64,000 bases of DNA from positions 12,099,220 through 12,163,219 of the forward strand of contig OX030955.1 in assembly GCA_943735955.1 (NCBI GenBank), read 5' to 3'. This DNA is from Piscicola geometra (taxonomy: Eukaryota > Annelida > Clitellata > Hirudinida > Piscicolidae). The position numbers were made by a program, and so were the translations under genes. This document shows positions 8,099 through 24,883 of this stretch, piece after piece. Below the pieces are notes generated by a model that made no database searches, was not told the DNA's origin, and saw only the letters and a list, made by a program, of their open reading frames with translations. Each line of letters begins with the position of its first letter. Position 1 is the first letter of the stretch.

Positions 8099-10784
8099 AC
8101 CCAATCTCGAAAAATAAAAAAGACTCTATGTTGTTGTTGTTTACTAAAGTAATGTAAACATTTTATTATTCTTTTTTCTTGTTGTCGTCGTTTTCCATTT
8201 CGGCTTTATATCCGTCCATAAGCAGTATCAGCATCAAGGCGTCTACACTTTTCATAAATTCGGCTTTTTCATTATTTCTAACAAAGTCGCTTGAGATTGA
8301 TTATATAAAAGGAAATTCCTTTTAGAAGGAGGAAAGTACTATAATTGTGAAAACGTAATTGAACCTAGCAGGCTAGAGGGTATCAAGGCATCTTTAGGCA
8401 ACTATCATATTATATTCATTCATATTTCTACCTACTGTTTCGAGTTATCTTCGTGGTGACTCAAAAACAAACGGCATAATAATAATAATAATAGATGTGT
8501 CTATAAAAGTAGTATGGCCCTCAATGCCTCTACTCCTTTCATCATTTGTGATAAATAAAGCTTGTAAAAGACTCACTTCAAATCAAATAAATTCCAAATT
8601 TAGAAAAAGTATGCTTTTCTATCTATTCAACAATCTCATGTTGTATACACTTAATTAAATATTTCACAAAGTTTGAATTTTAAGTGTAATCTTTAGTCGC
8701 CAGGGGGACAAAAAACTGAAATTTATAAGGGTTTTTTCTTTGATTATTTATAAAATCATGAAATTTAGATGAAGTGCATAATAACAACAAAAATATTAAC
8801 AGCAATAGAGCCATGGCAGTTTCAGTCTGCCTGCCTGCCTGCCTGCCTTCCTCCCTGCCAGCTAGCCTCTGCCTGCACACCTATATCTATTCAATATGTA
8901 GTAGCATTAGAAGAAGGCTTTCAATTTGAAGGCAGAATGCATTTATTATTAATATTAATTTCCATTTGGATTATTAATATTCACACAATATTCTTCTTTT
9001 TTTTCTATTCATCTACTATGCTTTCATAGGCACTCCAAAGGCTGCCTTCCAACATAAGGCAATTGCTCACACTCAGACTGGCACTGCTTTGTAATTATAT
9101 TTATTGTCTTCATTAATGTTCAAGATGAGAGCTAGATTGCTATTATTAGTATTTATGAACTGCAAAAAAAATTCATTTGAAATGTTCAAGTAGATAGAAA
9201 GAAAGAAAGATTGAATGTAAATGCCATCAGGCAGAAGCAAGTGCAAGAAAGAAGACAAGAAAGAGTCACTCTATAGCAGCATTTGTAGCTACTCTTTAGC
9301 TTGGTATTTCTCATAAACAGTCAAAAGCCTACTCATGCCATGACAGTAAAACATCTTGGATGTATCTTGTATGTATGTATGTATGAGAATGTAGAAGGTA
9401 TTAGTTCTTGAAAGAACTAGTTTTAGCTCTAAAGAAACAAGCATCGGATTCTTTTTTCATTTAATTAGACTTATTAAAAAGCTAATTTTTAATTTCCTTA
9501 TAACTCTAGTTCTTTCAAATCTCGGTCTTTTCGTTGGCGCCAAAACGCTTTGTTCTTTCAAGTTTATAAACAAAGCCTTTAAACACCCTTCATTTTGACT
9601 TTTAAACGCAATTCTTTTGCCTAAATTTATTAACTTACATTTATATAAGAAAAAGAAGAGTAGAAGGATGATAAGGAGACATTTTCTTTTATTCCATAAG
9701 TACCTTCAAACCATGCCAATTAAAAATTTCTAAATGATGATGAAGCATTAAAGTGTTATGAGGTGAAATCTTATGAGATAGGTGAGCAGTCAGTCAGACA
9801 GGCAGACAGACAGGCAGGCAGGCAGGCAGGCAGCAGACAGGCACTCAGTCAGTCAGTGAGGCAACAAGACCTAGTCATTAAGCAAAATTTGGGAATTTGA
9901 GTAAAAGACCAAAAGAAAAACTTATAAAAACATTTAAAACTCACTTGCTGCTTCAGAGGAGAAGGTGAGCAAGAGATTATGAGCCTTATCAATATCTCTA
10001 TAGATAGTTGCCAAAAATGACATGCAAATAGTAATAAAAACTAAAAAGTAGAAGAAACATTCTATTTAATTCTATATATCGAGTCAAAAGAATCATGTGG
10101 ATTAAAAATAAGAAGATATACTATTTAGAAATGACATGTGTGAACATGCATTCAGTCAGTCAAGGGCTCTTACAAAGAGGCAAGCAAGGATAGAATCCAC
10201 TTTTGTTGATTGAAAGTAACATGTAAAAGTATAAATTTTATAAAATCAAAATAACTCACCTTTCGACTGTTTACAAAAACTTCATCTCAATCAAGTATGT
10301 AGAAGGCAAAAACTGCCTAAAAACTATTAGATTGGCATAAACGCACCAAGAAAGAAGTTGTGATTTTCTTTTAATCAAAAAATATCTATCAATCAAATAT
10401 ATATGAAAAATGTTTTAAAAGGTTGCAAATGTCAAGAGATTCAATCTGATGTCATGAGAGAGCAGGAGGGCAGACAGGCATAAAGACCTAAGGGAAATAA
10501 TATATACTCTTGACTATATGTTCTTATTATAGGATGAAAATGTAATTTTTTTTATTATCCAAATAACTCACTAATACTAACTATATTGAAATTATTATTT
10601 TTAGTCGCCAGAGAGCCAAAAATAGCAATAAATAAAATAACAACTGACCGAATGAGAAGGGAGGATGCTTCTTTTTCTTTACACCACCACCACCAACAGC
10701 AACAACAACAACAACAGCAACAACAACAACAACAGCAGCAACGAAGAAACAACAACAAAGTTTATTTCTTTTTTGAGCATTGGT

Positions 10785-10800
10785 GGCTCTGAAAAGAGCC
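10785..10800 (-). terminator. Histone 3' stem-loop, H3 copy 2
   Basis: Same as at 5191-5206. Confidence 0.95.
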
Positions 10801-10836
10801 GTTTTGTGGTGCAAGTTAAGTGATGAGCATTTCTTC

Positions 10837-11946
<1,110 letters not shown>

Positions 11947-11983
11947 GTCTCTTTCATCTATCCATCCATCCATCCTCACAAAC

Positions 11984-11999
11984 GGTCCTTTTCAGGACC
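11984..11999 (+). terminator. Histone 3' stem-loop, H4 copy 3
   Basis: Same sequence as at 580-595. Confidence 0.95.
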
Positions 12000-12378
12000 A
12001 CAATTTCGAAAAAACAAAAATAACTTTTGTCCTTTACCTCTCATATGAAAGAAAATTATTCTTCTTATTAATGGCTTAATATTCTTGATTGATTGATTGA
12101 GTGAATTTTTGTTCAATAATAAAAAATGGAATCTCTCAAGTACATAATCATTATTATTATCATGTCTATTCTTGATTTAGTGGACTTTTTTTAAATAATT
12201 AAAAACTTTATTAAATTGAATCTTTATTAAAAGTAAAAATATACATTTTCGGAGAGTTCAATTTTCAATTCATCTAATCAATTAAGCATTTCATTAGCGG
12301 TGCCGTTAAGAGAGGTGCAGGCTAATATTAAATGAATAATCAACAAAGTGTCTATTTTTTCGTTTTTTGACATTTGGT

Positions 12379-12394
12379 GGCTCTGAAAAGAGCC
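12379..12394 (-). terminator. Histone 3' stem-loop, H2B copy 3
   Basis: Same as at 975-990. Confidence 0.95.
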
Positions 12395-12432
12395 TTTTGA
12401 TGAATGTTTAATAGTGAGGTAGTAGCAGATTT

Positions 12433-12804
12433 CTACTTGGAGCTGGTGTACTTGGTGACGGCCTTGGTTCCTTCGCTTACAGCGTGCTTCGCCAACTCAC
12501 CAGGCAGCAGGAGTCGAACGGCTGTTTGAATTTCCCTAGACGTGATGGTCGAGCGCTTGTTGTAGTGCGCCAGTCTAGACGCCTCAGCAGCGATTCTCTC
12601 GAAGATGTCGTTCACGAAAGAGTTCATGATCGACATAGCCTTGCCGCTGATGCCGGTGTCGGGGTGCACTTGCTTGAGCACCTTGTAGATGTAAATGAAG
12701 TAGGACTCCTTTCGCCTCTTCTTCTGCTTCTTATCGGCATTTCTGACCGCCTTCGCCTTACTCGCGGCCTTCTTGGCTCCCTTACTGGCTGGTTTGGGTG
12801 GCAT
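12433..12804 (-). CDS. H2B: Histone H2B, copy 3
   Basis: Protein identical to copy 1. Divergent from the H2A at 13231. Confidence 0.99.
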   Translation of the reverse strand: MPPKPASKGAKKAASKAKAVRNADKKQKKRRKESYFIYIYKVLKQVHPDTGISGKAMSIMNSFVNDIFERIAAEASRLAHYNKRSTITSREIQTAVRLLLPGELAKHAVSEGTKAVTKYTSSK

Positions 12805-13230
12805 GCTTGTTGACTAATTGACTGACTAACTGACCGACTGAGAATGAGAATATGTGAAATTTCACAAATGCAGAGTCGACGTCTTGCTACTATTTATACG
12901 GAAAGCGATCTCGCCACTTTAGTCAAGTTATCACGTGAGCAATTGACTAAAGTTACTCAGCCAATTAGAGCCGACGTTCGAAAGTTTGACTAAAGTGAAA
13001 TAGACGAATGGCGGTTGATATTTCAAATTTGACTAAAGTCAAATCGACGAACGGCGGTTGAGACAACAAAGTTGACTAAAGTGAAATCGACGAATGGCAG
13101 TAGAGATTTCAAATTTGACTAAAGTCACTTTTGTATATAAAGGAGCTTTCAAATTTAACTCGACATAACTACCGATCTCCATTCCATTAGATTTTACATT
13201 TCTTAGTAGTCAACGTCATCAGTCATCAGC
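12805..13230. promoter_or_regulatory. H2B/H2A divergent promoter, unit 3
   Basis: H2A TATA at 13134-13140, H2B TATA (minus) at 12891-12898. Confidence 0.85.
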
Positions 13231-13635
13231 ATGTCTGGCAGAGGTAAAGGCGGCAAAGTGAAGGGAAAGTCAAAGACTAGGTCGAGTCGTGCGGGACTGC
13301 AATTCCCGGTCGGAAGAATTCACAGACTTCTTCGCAAAGGCAACTACGCCGAAAGAATCGGTGCAGGCGCGCCAGTCTACTTGGCCGCCGTGATGGAGTA
13401 CTTGGCGGCTGAGGTACTCGAGTTGGCGGGCAACGCCGCGCGTGACAACAAGAAGACGAGAATCATTCCTCGTCACTTGCAACTAGCCATCAGGAACGAC
13501 GAAGAGTTGAACAAACTTTTGTCCGGCGTCACGATCGCCCAAGGTGGTGTCTTGCCAAACATCCAGGCGGTTCTGCTGCCCAAGAAGACCGCTACAACTG
13601 GTGGAGGAGGCAGCCAGGCTGTTTCCAGTCAGTAA
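13231..13635 (+). CDS. H2A: Histone H2A, copy 3
   Basis: Protein identical to copy 1. Divergent from the H2B at 12433-12804. Confidence 0.98.
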   Translation: MSGRGKGGKVKGKSKTRSSRAGLQFPVGRIHRLLRKGNYAERIGAGAPVYLAAVMEYLAAEVLELAGNAARDNKKTRIIPRHLQLAIRNDEELNKLLSGVTIAQGGVLPNIQAVLLPKKTATTGGGGSQAVSSQ

Positions 13636-13676
13636 CGGATTCTGCTTGCTTCTTTACCAGCGAACAACTTCAAAAC

Positions 13677-13692
13677 GGCTCTTTTCAGAGCC
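13677..13692 (+). terminator. Histone 3' stem-loop, H2A copy 3
   Basis: Same as at 2273-2288. Confidence 0.95.
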
Positions 13693-16378
13693 ACCCAATC
13701 TCGAAAAATAAAAAAGACTCTATGTTGTTGTTGTTTACTAAAGTAATGTAAACATTTTATTATTCTTTTTTCTTGTTGTCGTCGTTTTCCATTTCGGCTT
13801 TATATCCGTCCATAAGCAGTATCAGCATCAAGGCGTCTACACTTTTCATAAATTCGGCTTTTTCATTATTTCTAACAAAGTCGCTTGAGATTGATTATAT
13901 AAAAGGAAATTCCTTTTAGAAGGAGGAAAGTACTATAATTGTGAAAACGTAATTGAACCTAGCAGGCTAGAGGGTATCAAGGCATCTTTAGGCAACTATC
14001 ATATTATATTCATTCATATTTCTACCTACTGTTTCGAGTTATCTTCGTGGTGACTCAAAAACAAACGGCATAATAATAATAATAATAGATGTGTCTATAA
14101 AAGTAGTATGGCCCTCAATGCCTCTACTCCTTTCATCATTTGTGATAAATAAAGCTTGTAAAAGACTCACTTCAAATCAAATAAATTCCAAATTTAGAAA
14201 AAGTATGCTTTTCTATCTATTCAACAATCTCATGTTGTATACACTTAATTAAATATTTCACAAAGTTTGAATTTTAAGTGTAATCTTTAGTCGCCAGGGG
14301 GACAAAAAACTGAAATTTATAAGGGTTTTTTCTTTGATTATTTATAAAATCATGAAATTTAGATGAAGTGCATAATAACAACAAAAATATTAACAGCAAT
14401 AGAGCCATGGCAGTTTCAGTCTGCCTGCCTGCCTGCCTGCCTTCCTCCCTGCCAGCTAGCCTCTGCCTGCACACCTATATCTATTCAATATGTAGTAGCA
14501 TTAGAAGAAGGCTTTCAATTTGAAGGCAGAATGCATTTATTATTAATATTAATTTCCATTTGGATTATTAATATTCACACAATATTCTTCTTTTTTTTCT
14601 ATTCATCTACTATGCTTTCATAGGCACTCCAAAGGCTGCCTTCCAACATAAGGCAATTGCTCACACTCAGACTGGCACTGCTTTGTAATTATATTTATTG
14701 TCTTCATTAATGTTCAAGATGAGAGCTAGATTGCTATTATTAGTATTTATGAACTGCAAAAAAAATTCATTTGAAATGTTCAAGTAGATAGAAAGAAAGA
14801 AAGATTGAATGTAAATGCCATCAGGCAGAAGCAAGTGCAAGAAAGAAGACAAGAAAGAGTCACTCTATAGCAGCATTTGTAGCTACTCTTTAGCTTGGTA
14901 TTTCTCATAAACAGTCAAAAGCCTACTCATGCCATGACAGTAAAACATCTTGGATGTATCTTGTATGTATGTATGTATGAGAATGTAGAAGGTATTAGTT
15001 CTTGAAAGAACTAGTTTTAGCTCTAAAGAAACAAGCATCGGATTCTTTTTTCATTTAATTAGACTTATTAAAAAGCTAATTTTTAATTTCCTTATAACTC
15101 TAGTTCTTTCAAATCTCGGTCTTTTCGTTGGCGCCAAAACGCTTTGTTCTTTCAAGTTTATAAACAAAGCCTTTAAACACCCTTCATTTTGACTTTTAAA
15201 CGCAATTCTTTTGCCTAAATTTATTAACTTACATTTATATAAGAAAAAGAAGAGTAGAAGGATGATAAGGAGACATTTTCTTTTATTCCATAAGTACCTT
15301 CAAACCATGCCAATTAAAAATTTCTAAATGATGATGAAGCATTAAAGTGTTATGAGGTGAAATCTTATGAGATAGGTGAGCAGTCAGTCAGACAGGCAGA
15401 CAGACAGGCAGGCAGGCAGGCAGGCAGCAGACAGGCACTCAGTCAGTCAGTGAGGCAACAAGACCTAGTCATTAAGCAAAATTTGGGAATTTGAGTAAAA
15501 GACCAAAAGAAAAACTTATAAAAACATTTAAAACTCACTTGCTGCTTCAGAGGAGAAGGTGAGCAAGAGATTATGAGCCTTATCAATATCTCTATAGATA
15601 GTTGCCAAAAATGACATGCAAATAGTAATAAAAACTAAAAAGTAGAAGAAACATTCTATTTAATTCTATATATCGAGTCAAAAGAATCATGTGGATTAAA
15701 AATAAGAAGATATACTATTTAGAAATGACATGTGTGAACATGCATTCAGTCAGTCAAGGGCTCTTACAAAGAGGCAAGCAAGGATAGAATCCACTTTTGT
15801 TGATTGAAAGTAACATGTAAAAGTATAAATTTTATAAAATCAAAATAACTCACCTTTCGACTGTTTACAAAAACTTCATCTCAATCAAGTATGTAGAAGG
15901 CAAAAACTGCCTAAAAACTATTAGATTGGCATAAACGCACCAAGAAAGAAGTTGTGATTTTCTTTTAATCAAAAAATATCTATCAATCAAATATATATGA
16001 AAAATGTTTTAAAAGGTTGCAAATGTCAAGAGATTCAATCTGATGTCATGAGAGAGCAGGAGGGCAGACAGGCATAAAGACCTAAGGGAAATAATATATA
16101 CTCTTGACTATATGTTCTTATTATAGGATGAAAATGTAATTTTTTTTATTATCCAAATAACTCACTAATACTAACTATATTGAAATTATTATTTTTAGTC
16201 GCCAGAGAGCCAAAAATAGCAATAAATAAAATAACAACTGACCGAATGAGAAGGGAGGATGCTTCTTTTTCTTTACACCACCACCACCAACAGCAACAAC
16301 AACAACAACAGCAACAACAACAACAACAGCAGCAACGAAGAAACAACAACAAAGTTTATTTCTTTTTTGAGCATTGGT

Positions 16379-16394
16379 GGCTCTGAAAAGAGCC
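16379..16394 (-). terminator. Histone 3' stem-loop, H3 copy 3
   Basis: Same as at 5191-5206. Confidence 0.95.
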
Positions 16395-16430
16395 GTTTTG
16401 TGGTGCAAGTTAAGTGATGAGCATTTCTTC

Positions 16431-17540
<1,110 letters not shown>

Positions 17541-17577
17541 GTCTCTTTCATCTATCCATCCATCCATCCTCACAAAC

Positions 17578-17593
17578 GGTCCTTTTCAGGACC
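17578..17593 (+). terminator. Histone 3' stem-loop, H4 copy 4
   Basis: Same sequence as at 580-595. Confidence 0.95.
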
Positions 17594-17972
17594 ACAATTT
17601 CGAAAAAACAAAAATAACTTTTGTCCTTTACCTCTCATATGAAAGAAAATTATTCTTCTTATTAATGGCTTAATATTCTTGATTGATTGATTGAGTGAAT
17701 TTTTGTTCAATAATAAAAAATGGAATCTCTCAAGTACATAATCATTATTATTATCATGTCTATTCTTGATTTAGTGGACTTTTTTTAAATAATTAAAAAC
17801 TTTATTAAATTGAATCTTTATTAAAAGTAAAAATATACATTTTCGGAGAGTTCAATTTTCAATTCATCTAATCAATTAAGCATTTCATTAGCGGTGCCGT
17901 TAAGAGAGGTGCAGGCTAATATTAAATGAATAATCAACAAAGTGTCTATTTTTTCGTTTTTTGACATTTGGT

Positions 17973-17988
17973 GGCTCTGAAAAGAGCC
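17973..17988 (-). terminator. Histone 3' stem-loop, H2B copy 4
   Basis: Same as at 975-990. Confidence 0.95.
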
Positions 17989-18026
17989 TTTTGATGAATG
18001 TTTAATAGTGAGGTAGTAGCAGATTT

Positions 18027-18398
18027 CTACTTGGAGCTGGTGTACTTGGTGACGGCCTTGGTTCCTTCGCTTACAGCGTGCTTCGCCAACTCACCAGGCA
18101 GCAGGAGTCGAACGGCTGTTTGAATTTCCCTAGACGTGATGGTCGAGCGCTTGTTGTAGTGCGCCAGTCTAGACGCCTCAGCAGCGATTCTCTCGAAGAT
18201 GTCGTTCACGAAAGAGTTCATGATCGACATAGCCTTGCCGCTGATGCCGGTGTCGGGGTGCACTTGCTTGAGCACCTTGTAGATGTAAATGAAGTAGGAC
18301 TCCTTTCGCCTCTTCTTCTGCTTCTTATCGGCATTTCTGACCGCCTTCGCCTTACTCGCGGCCTTCTTGGCTCCCTTACTGGCTGGTTTGGGTGGCAT
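18027..18398 (-). CDS. H2B: Histone H2B, copy 4
   Basis: Protein identical to copy 1. Divergent from the H2A at 18825. Confidence 0.99.
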   Translation of the reverse strand: MPPKPASKGAKKAASKAKAVRNADKKQKKRRKESYFIYIYKVLKQVHPDTGISGKAMSIMNSFVNDIFERIAAEASRLAHYNKRSTITSREIQTAVRLLLPGELAKHAVSEGTKAVTKYTSSK

Positions 18399-18824
18399 GC
18401 TTGTTGACTAATTGACTGACTAACTGACCGACTGAGAATGAGAATATGTGAAATTTCACAAATGCAGAGTCGACGTCTTGCTACTATTTATACGGAAAGC
18501 GATCTCGCCACTTTAGTCAAGTTATCACGTGAGCAATTGACTAAAGTTACTCAGCCAATTAGAGCCGACGTTCGAAAGTTTGACTAAAGTGAAATAGACG
18601 AATGGCGGTTGATATTTCAAATTTGACTAAAGTCAAATCGACGAACGGCGGTTGAGACAACAAAGTTGACTAAAGTGAAATCGACGAATGGCAGTAGAGA
18701 TTTCAAATTTGACTAAAGTCACTTTTGTATATAAAGGAGCTTTCAAATTTAACTCGACATAACTACCGATCTCCATTCCATTAGATTTTACATTTCTTAG
18801 TAGTCAACGTCATCAGTCATCAGC
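18399..18824. promoter_or_regulatory. H2B/H2A divergent promoter, unit 4
   Basis: H2A TATA at 18728-18734, H2B TATA (minus) at 18485-18492. Confidence 0.85.
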
Positions 18825-19229
18825 ATGTCTGGCAGAGGTAAAGGCGGCAAAGTGAAGGGAAAGTCAAAGACTAGGTCGAGTCGTGCGGGACTGCAATTCC
18901 CGGTCGGAAGAATTCACAGACTTCTTCGCAAAGGCAACTACGCCGAAAGAATCGGTGCAGGCGCGCCAGTCTACTTGGCCGCCGTGATGGAGTACTTGGC
19001 GGCTGAGGTACTCGAGTTGGCGGGCAACGCCGCGCGTGACAACAAGAAGACGAGAATCATTCCTCGTCACTTGCAACTAGCCATCAGGAACGACGAAGAG
19101 TTGAACAAACTTTTGTCCGGCGTCACGATCGCCCAAGGTGGTGTCTTGCCAAACATCCAGGCGGTTCTGCTGCCCAAGAAGACCGCTACAACTGGTGGAG
19201 GAGGCAGCCAGGCTGTTTCCAGTCAGTAA
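18825..19229 (+). CDS. H2A: Histone H2A, copy 4
   Basis: Protein identical to copy 1. Divergent from the H2B at 18027-18398. Confidence 0.98.
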   Translation: MSGRGKGGKVKGKSKTRSSRAGLQFPVGRIHRLLRKGNYAERIGAGAPVYLAAVMEYLAAEVLELAGNAARDNKKTRIIPRHLQLAIRNDEELNKLLSGVTIAQGGVLPNIQAVLLPKKTATTGGGGSQAVSSQ

Positions 19230-19270
19230 CGGATTCTGCTTGCTTCTTTACCAGCGAACAACTTCAAAAC

Positions 19271-19286
19271 GGCTCTTTTCAGAGCC
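19271..19286 (+). terminator. Histone 3' stem-loop, H2A copy 4
   Basis: Same as at 2273-2288. Confidence 0.95.
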
Positions 19287-21970
19287 ACCCAATCTCGAAA
19301 AATAAAAAAGACTCTATGTTGTTGTTGTTTACTAAAGTAATGTAAACATTTTATTATTCTTTTTTCTTGTTGTCGTCGTTTTCCATTTCGGCTTTATATC
19401 CGTCCATAAGCAGTATCAGCATCAAGGCGTCTACACTTTTCATAAATTCGGCTTTTTCATTATTTCTAACAAAGTCGCTTGAGATTGATTATATAAAAGG
19501 AAATTCCTTTTAGAAGGAGGAAAGTACTATAATTGTGAAAACGTAATTGAACCTAGCAGGCTAGAGGGTATCAAGGCATCTTTAGGCAACTATCATATTA
19601 TATTCATTCATATTTCTACCTACTGTTTCGAGTTATCTTCGTGGTGACTCAAAAACAAACGGCATAATAATAATAATAATAGATGTGTCTATAAAAGTAG
19701 TATGGCCCTCAATGCCTCTACTCCTTTCATCATTTGTGATAAATAAAGCTTGTAAAAGAGTCACTTCAATTCAAATAAATTCCAAATTTAGAAAAAGTAT
19801 GCTTTTCTATCTATTCAACAATCTCATGTTGTATACACTTAATTAAATATTTCACAAAGTTTGAATTTTAAGTGTAATCTTTAGTCGCCAGGGGGACAAA
19901 AAACTGAAATTTATAAGGGTTTTTTCTTTGATTATTTATAAAATCATGAAATTTAGATGAAGTGCATAATAACAACAAAAATATTAACAGCAATAGAGCC
20001 ATGGCAGTTTCAGTCTGCCTGCCTGCCTGCCTGCCTGCCTTCCTCCCTGCCAGCTAGCCTCTGCCTGCACACCTATATCTATTCAATATGTAGTAGCATT
20101 AGAAGAAGGCTTTCAATTTGAAGGCAGAATGCATTTATTATTAATATTAATTTCCATTTGGATTATTAATATTCACACAATATTCTTCTTTTTTTTCTAT
20201 TCATCTACTATGCTTTCATAGGCACTCCAAAGGCTGCCTTCCAACATAAGGCAATTGCTCACACTCAGACTGGCACTGCTTTGTAATTATATTTATTGTC
20301 TTCATTAATGTTCAAGATGAGAGCTAGATTGCTATTATTAGTATTTATGAACTGCAAAAAAAATTCATTTGAAATGTTCAAGTAGATAGAAAGAAAAAAA
20401 GATTGAATGTAAATGCCATCAGGCAGAAGCAAGTGCAAGAAAGAAGACAAGAAAGAGTCACTCTATAGCAGCATTTGTAGCTACTCTTTAGCTTGGTATT
20501 TCTCATAAACAGTCAAAAGCCTACTCATGCCATGACAGTAAAACATCTTGGATGTATCTTGTATGTATGTATGTATGAGAATGTAGAAGGTATTAGTTCT
20601 TGAAAGAACTAGTTTTAGCTCTAAAGAAATAAGCATCGGATTCTTTTTTCATTTAATTAGACTTATTAAAAAGCTAATTTTTAATTTCCTTATAACTCTA
20701 GTTCTTTCAAATCTCGGTCTTTTCGTTGGCGCCAAAACGCTTTGTTCTTTCAAGTTTATAAACAAAGCCTTTAAACACCCTTCATTTTGACTTTTAAACG
20801 CAATTCTTTTGCCTAAATTTATTAACTTACATTTATATAAGAAAAAGAAGAGTAGAAGGATGATAAGGAGACATTTTCTTTTATTCCATAAGTACCTTCA
20901 AACCATGCCAATTAAAAATTTCTAAATGATGATGAAGCATTAAAGTGTTATGAGGTGAAATCTTATGAGATAGGTGAGCAGTCAGTCAGACAGGCAGACA
21001 GACAGGCAGGCAGGCAGGCAGGCAGCAGACAGGCACTCAGTCAGTCAGTGAGGCAACAAGACCTAGTCATTAAGCAAAATTTGGGAATTTGAGTAAAAGA
21101 CCAAAAGAAAAACTTATAAAAACATTTAAAACTCACTTGCTGCTTCAGAGGAGAAGGTGAGCAAGAGATTATGAGCCTTATCAATATCTCTATAGATAGT
21201 TGCCAAAAATGACATGCAAATAGTAATAAAAACTAAAAAGTAGAAGAAACATTCTATTTAATTCTATATATCGAGTCAAAAGAATCATGTGGATTAAAAA
21301 TAAGAAGATATACTATTTAGAAATGACATGTGTGAACATGCATTCAGTCAGTCAAGGGCTCTTACAAAGAGGCAAGCAAGGATAGAATCCACTTTTGTTG
21401 ATTGAAAGTAACATGTAAAAGTATAAATTTTATAAAATCAAAATAACTCACCTTTCGACTGTTTACAAAAACTTCATCTCAATCAAGTATGTAGAAGGCA
21501 AAAACTGCCTAAAAACTATTAGATTGGCATAAACGCACCAAGAAAGAAGTTGTGATTTTCTTTTAATCAAAAAATATCTATCAATCAAATATATATGAAA
21601 AATGTTTTAAAAGGTTGCAAATGTCAAGAGATTCAATCTGATGTCATGAGAGAGCAGGAGGGCAGACAGGCATAAAGACCTAAGGGAAATAATATATACT
21701 CTTGACTATATGTTCTTATTATAGGATGAAAATGTAATTTTTTTTATTATCCAAATAACTCACTAATACTAACTATATTGAAATTATTATTTTTAGTCGC
21801 CAGAGAGCCAAAAATAGCAATAAATAAAATAACAACTGACCGAATGAGAAGGGAGGATGCTTCTTTTTCTTTACACCACCACCACCAACAGCAACAACAA
21901 CAGCAACAACAACAACAACAGCAGCAACGAAGAAACAACAACAAAGTTTATTTCTTTTTTGAGCATTGGT

Positions 21971-21986
21971 GGCTCTGAAAAGAGCC
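21971..21986 (-). terminator. Histone 3' stem-loop, H3 copy 4
   Basis: Same as at 5191-5206. Confidence 0.95.
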
Positions 21987-22022
21987 GTTTTGTGGTGCAA
22001 GTTAAGTGATGAGCATTTCTTC

Positions 22023-23132
<1,110 letters not shown>

Positions 23133-23169
23133 GTCTCTTTCATCTATCCATCCATCCATCCTCACAAAC

Positions 23170-23185
23170 GGTCCTTTTCAGGACC
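23170..23185 (+). terminator. Histone 3' stem-loop, H4 copy 5
   Basis: Same sequence as at 580-595. Confidence 0.95.
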
Positions 23186-23569
23186 ACAATTTCGAAAAAA
23201 CAAAAATAACTTTTGTCCTTTACCTCTCATATGAAAGAAAATTATTCTTCTTATTAATGGCTTAATATTCTTGATTGATTGATTACATTGAGTGAATTTT
23301 TGTTCAATAATAAAAAATGGAATCTCTCAAGTACATAATCATTATTATTATCATGTCTATTCTTGATTTAGTGGACTTTTTTTAAATAATTAAAAACTTT
23401 ATTAAATTGAATCTTTATTAAAAGTAAAAATATACATTTTCGGAGAGTTCAATTTTCAATTCATCTAATCAATTAAGCATTTCATTAGCGGTGCCGTTAA
23501 GAGAGGTGCAGGCTAATATTAAATGAATAATCAACAAAGTGTCTATTTTTTCGTTTTTTGACATTTGGT

Positions 23570-23585
23570 GGCTCTGAAAAGAGCC
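23570..23585 (-). terminator. Histone 3' stem-loop, H2B copy 5
   Basis: Same as at 975-990. Confidence 0.95.
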
Positions 23586-23623
23586 TTTTGATGAATGTTT
23601 AATAGTGAGGTAGTAGCAGATTT

Positions 23624-23995
23624 CTACTTGGAGCTGGTGTACTTGGTGACGGCCTTGGTTCCTTCGCTTACAGCGTGCTTCGCCAACTCACCAGGCAGCA
23701 GGAGTCGAACGGCTGTTTGAATTTCCCTAGACGTGATGGTCGAGCGCTTGTTGTAGTGCGCCAGTCTAGACGCCTCAGCAGCGATTCTCTCGAAGATGTC
23801 GTTCACGAAAGAGTTCATGATCGACATAGCCTTGCCGCTGATGCCGGTGTCGGGGTGCACTTGCTTGAGCACCTTGTAGATGTAAATGAAGTAGGACTCC
23901 TTTCGCCTCTTCTTCTGCTTCTTATCGGCATTTCTGACCGCCTTCGCCTTACTCGCGGCCTTCTTGGCTCCCTTACTGGCTGGTTTGGGTGGCAT
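23624..23995 (-). CDS. H2B: Histone H2B, copy 5
   Basis: Protein identical to copy 1. Divergent from the H2A at 24422; lies 5 bp further from H4 than in units 1-4 because of ACATT. Confidence 0.99.
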   Translation of the reverse strand: MPPKPASKGAKKAASKAKAVRNADKKQKKRRKESYFIYIYKVLKQVHPDTGISGKAMSIMNSFVNDIFERIAAEASRLAHYNKRSTITSREIQTAVRLLLPGELAKHAVSEGTKAVTKYTSSK

Positions 23996-24421
23996 GCTTG
24001 TTGACTAATTGACTGACTAACTGACCGACTGAGAATGAGAATATGTGAAATTTCACAAATGCAGAGTCGACGTCTTGCTACTATTTATACGGAAAGCGAT
24101 CTCGCCACTTTAGTCAAGTTATCACGTGAGCAATTGACTAAAGTTACTCAGCCAATTAGAGCCGACGTTCGAAAGTTTGACTAAAGTGAAATAGACGAAT
24201 GGCGGTTGATATTTCAAATTTGACTAAAGTCAAATCGACGAACGGCGGTTGAGACAACAAAGTTGACTAAAGTGAAATCGACGAATGGCAGTAGAGATTT
24301 CAAATTTGACTAAAGTCACTTTTGTATATAAAGGAGCTTTCAAATTTAACTCGACATAACTACCGATCTCCATTCCATTAGATTTTACATTTCTTAGTAG
24401 TCAACGTCATCAGTCATCAGC
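23996..24421. promoter_or_regulatory. H2B/H2A divergent promoter, unit 5
   Basis: H2A TATA at 24325-24331, H2B TATA (minus) at 24082-24089. Confidence 0.85.
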
Positions 24422-24826
24422 ATGTCTGGCAGAGGTAAAGGCGGCAAAGTGAAGGGAAAGTCAAAGACTAGGTCGAGTCGTGCGGGACTGCAATTCCCGG
24501 TCGGAAGAATTCACAGACTTCTTCGCAAAGGCAACTACGCCGAAAGAATCGGTGCAGGCGCGCCAGTCTACTTGGCCGCCGTGATGGAGTACTTGGCGGC
24601 TGAGGTACTCGAGTTGGCGGGCAACGCCGCGCGTGACAACAAGAAGACGAGAATCATTCCTCGTCACTTGCAACTAGCCATCAGGAACGACGAAGAGTTG
24701 AACAAACTTTTGTCCGGCGTCACGATCGCCCAAGGTGGTGTCTTGCCAAACATCCAGGCGGTTCTGCTGCCCAAGAAGACCGCTACAACTGGTGGAGGAG
24801 GCAGCCAGGCTGTTTCCAGTCAGTAA
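24422..24826 (+). CDS. H2A: Histone H2A, copy 5
   Basis: Protein identical to copy 1. Divergent from the H2B at 23624-23995. Confidence 0.98.
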   Translation: MSGRGKGGKVKGKSKTRSSRAGLQFPVGRIHRLLRKGNYAERIGAGAPVYLAAVMEYLAAEVLELAGNAARDNKKTRIIPRHLQLAIRNDEELNKLLSGVTIAQGGVLPNIQAVLLPKKTATTGGGGSQAVSSQ

Positions 24827-24867
24827 CGGATTCTGCTTGCTTCTTTACCAGCGAACAACTTCAAAAC

Positions 24868-24883
24868 GGCTCTTTTCAGAGCC
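24868..24883 (+). terminator. Histone 3' stem-loop, H2A copy 5
   Basis: Same as at 2273-2288. Confidence 0.95.
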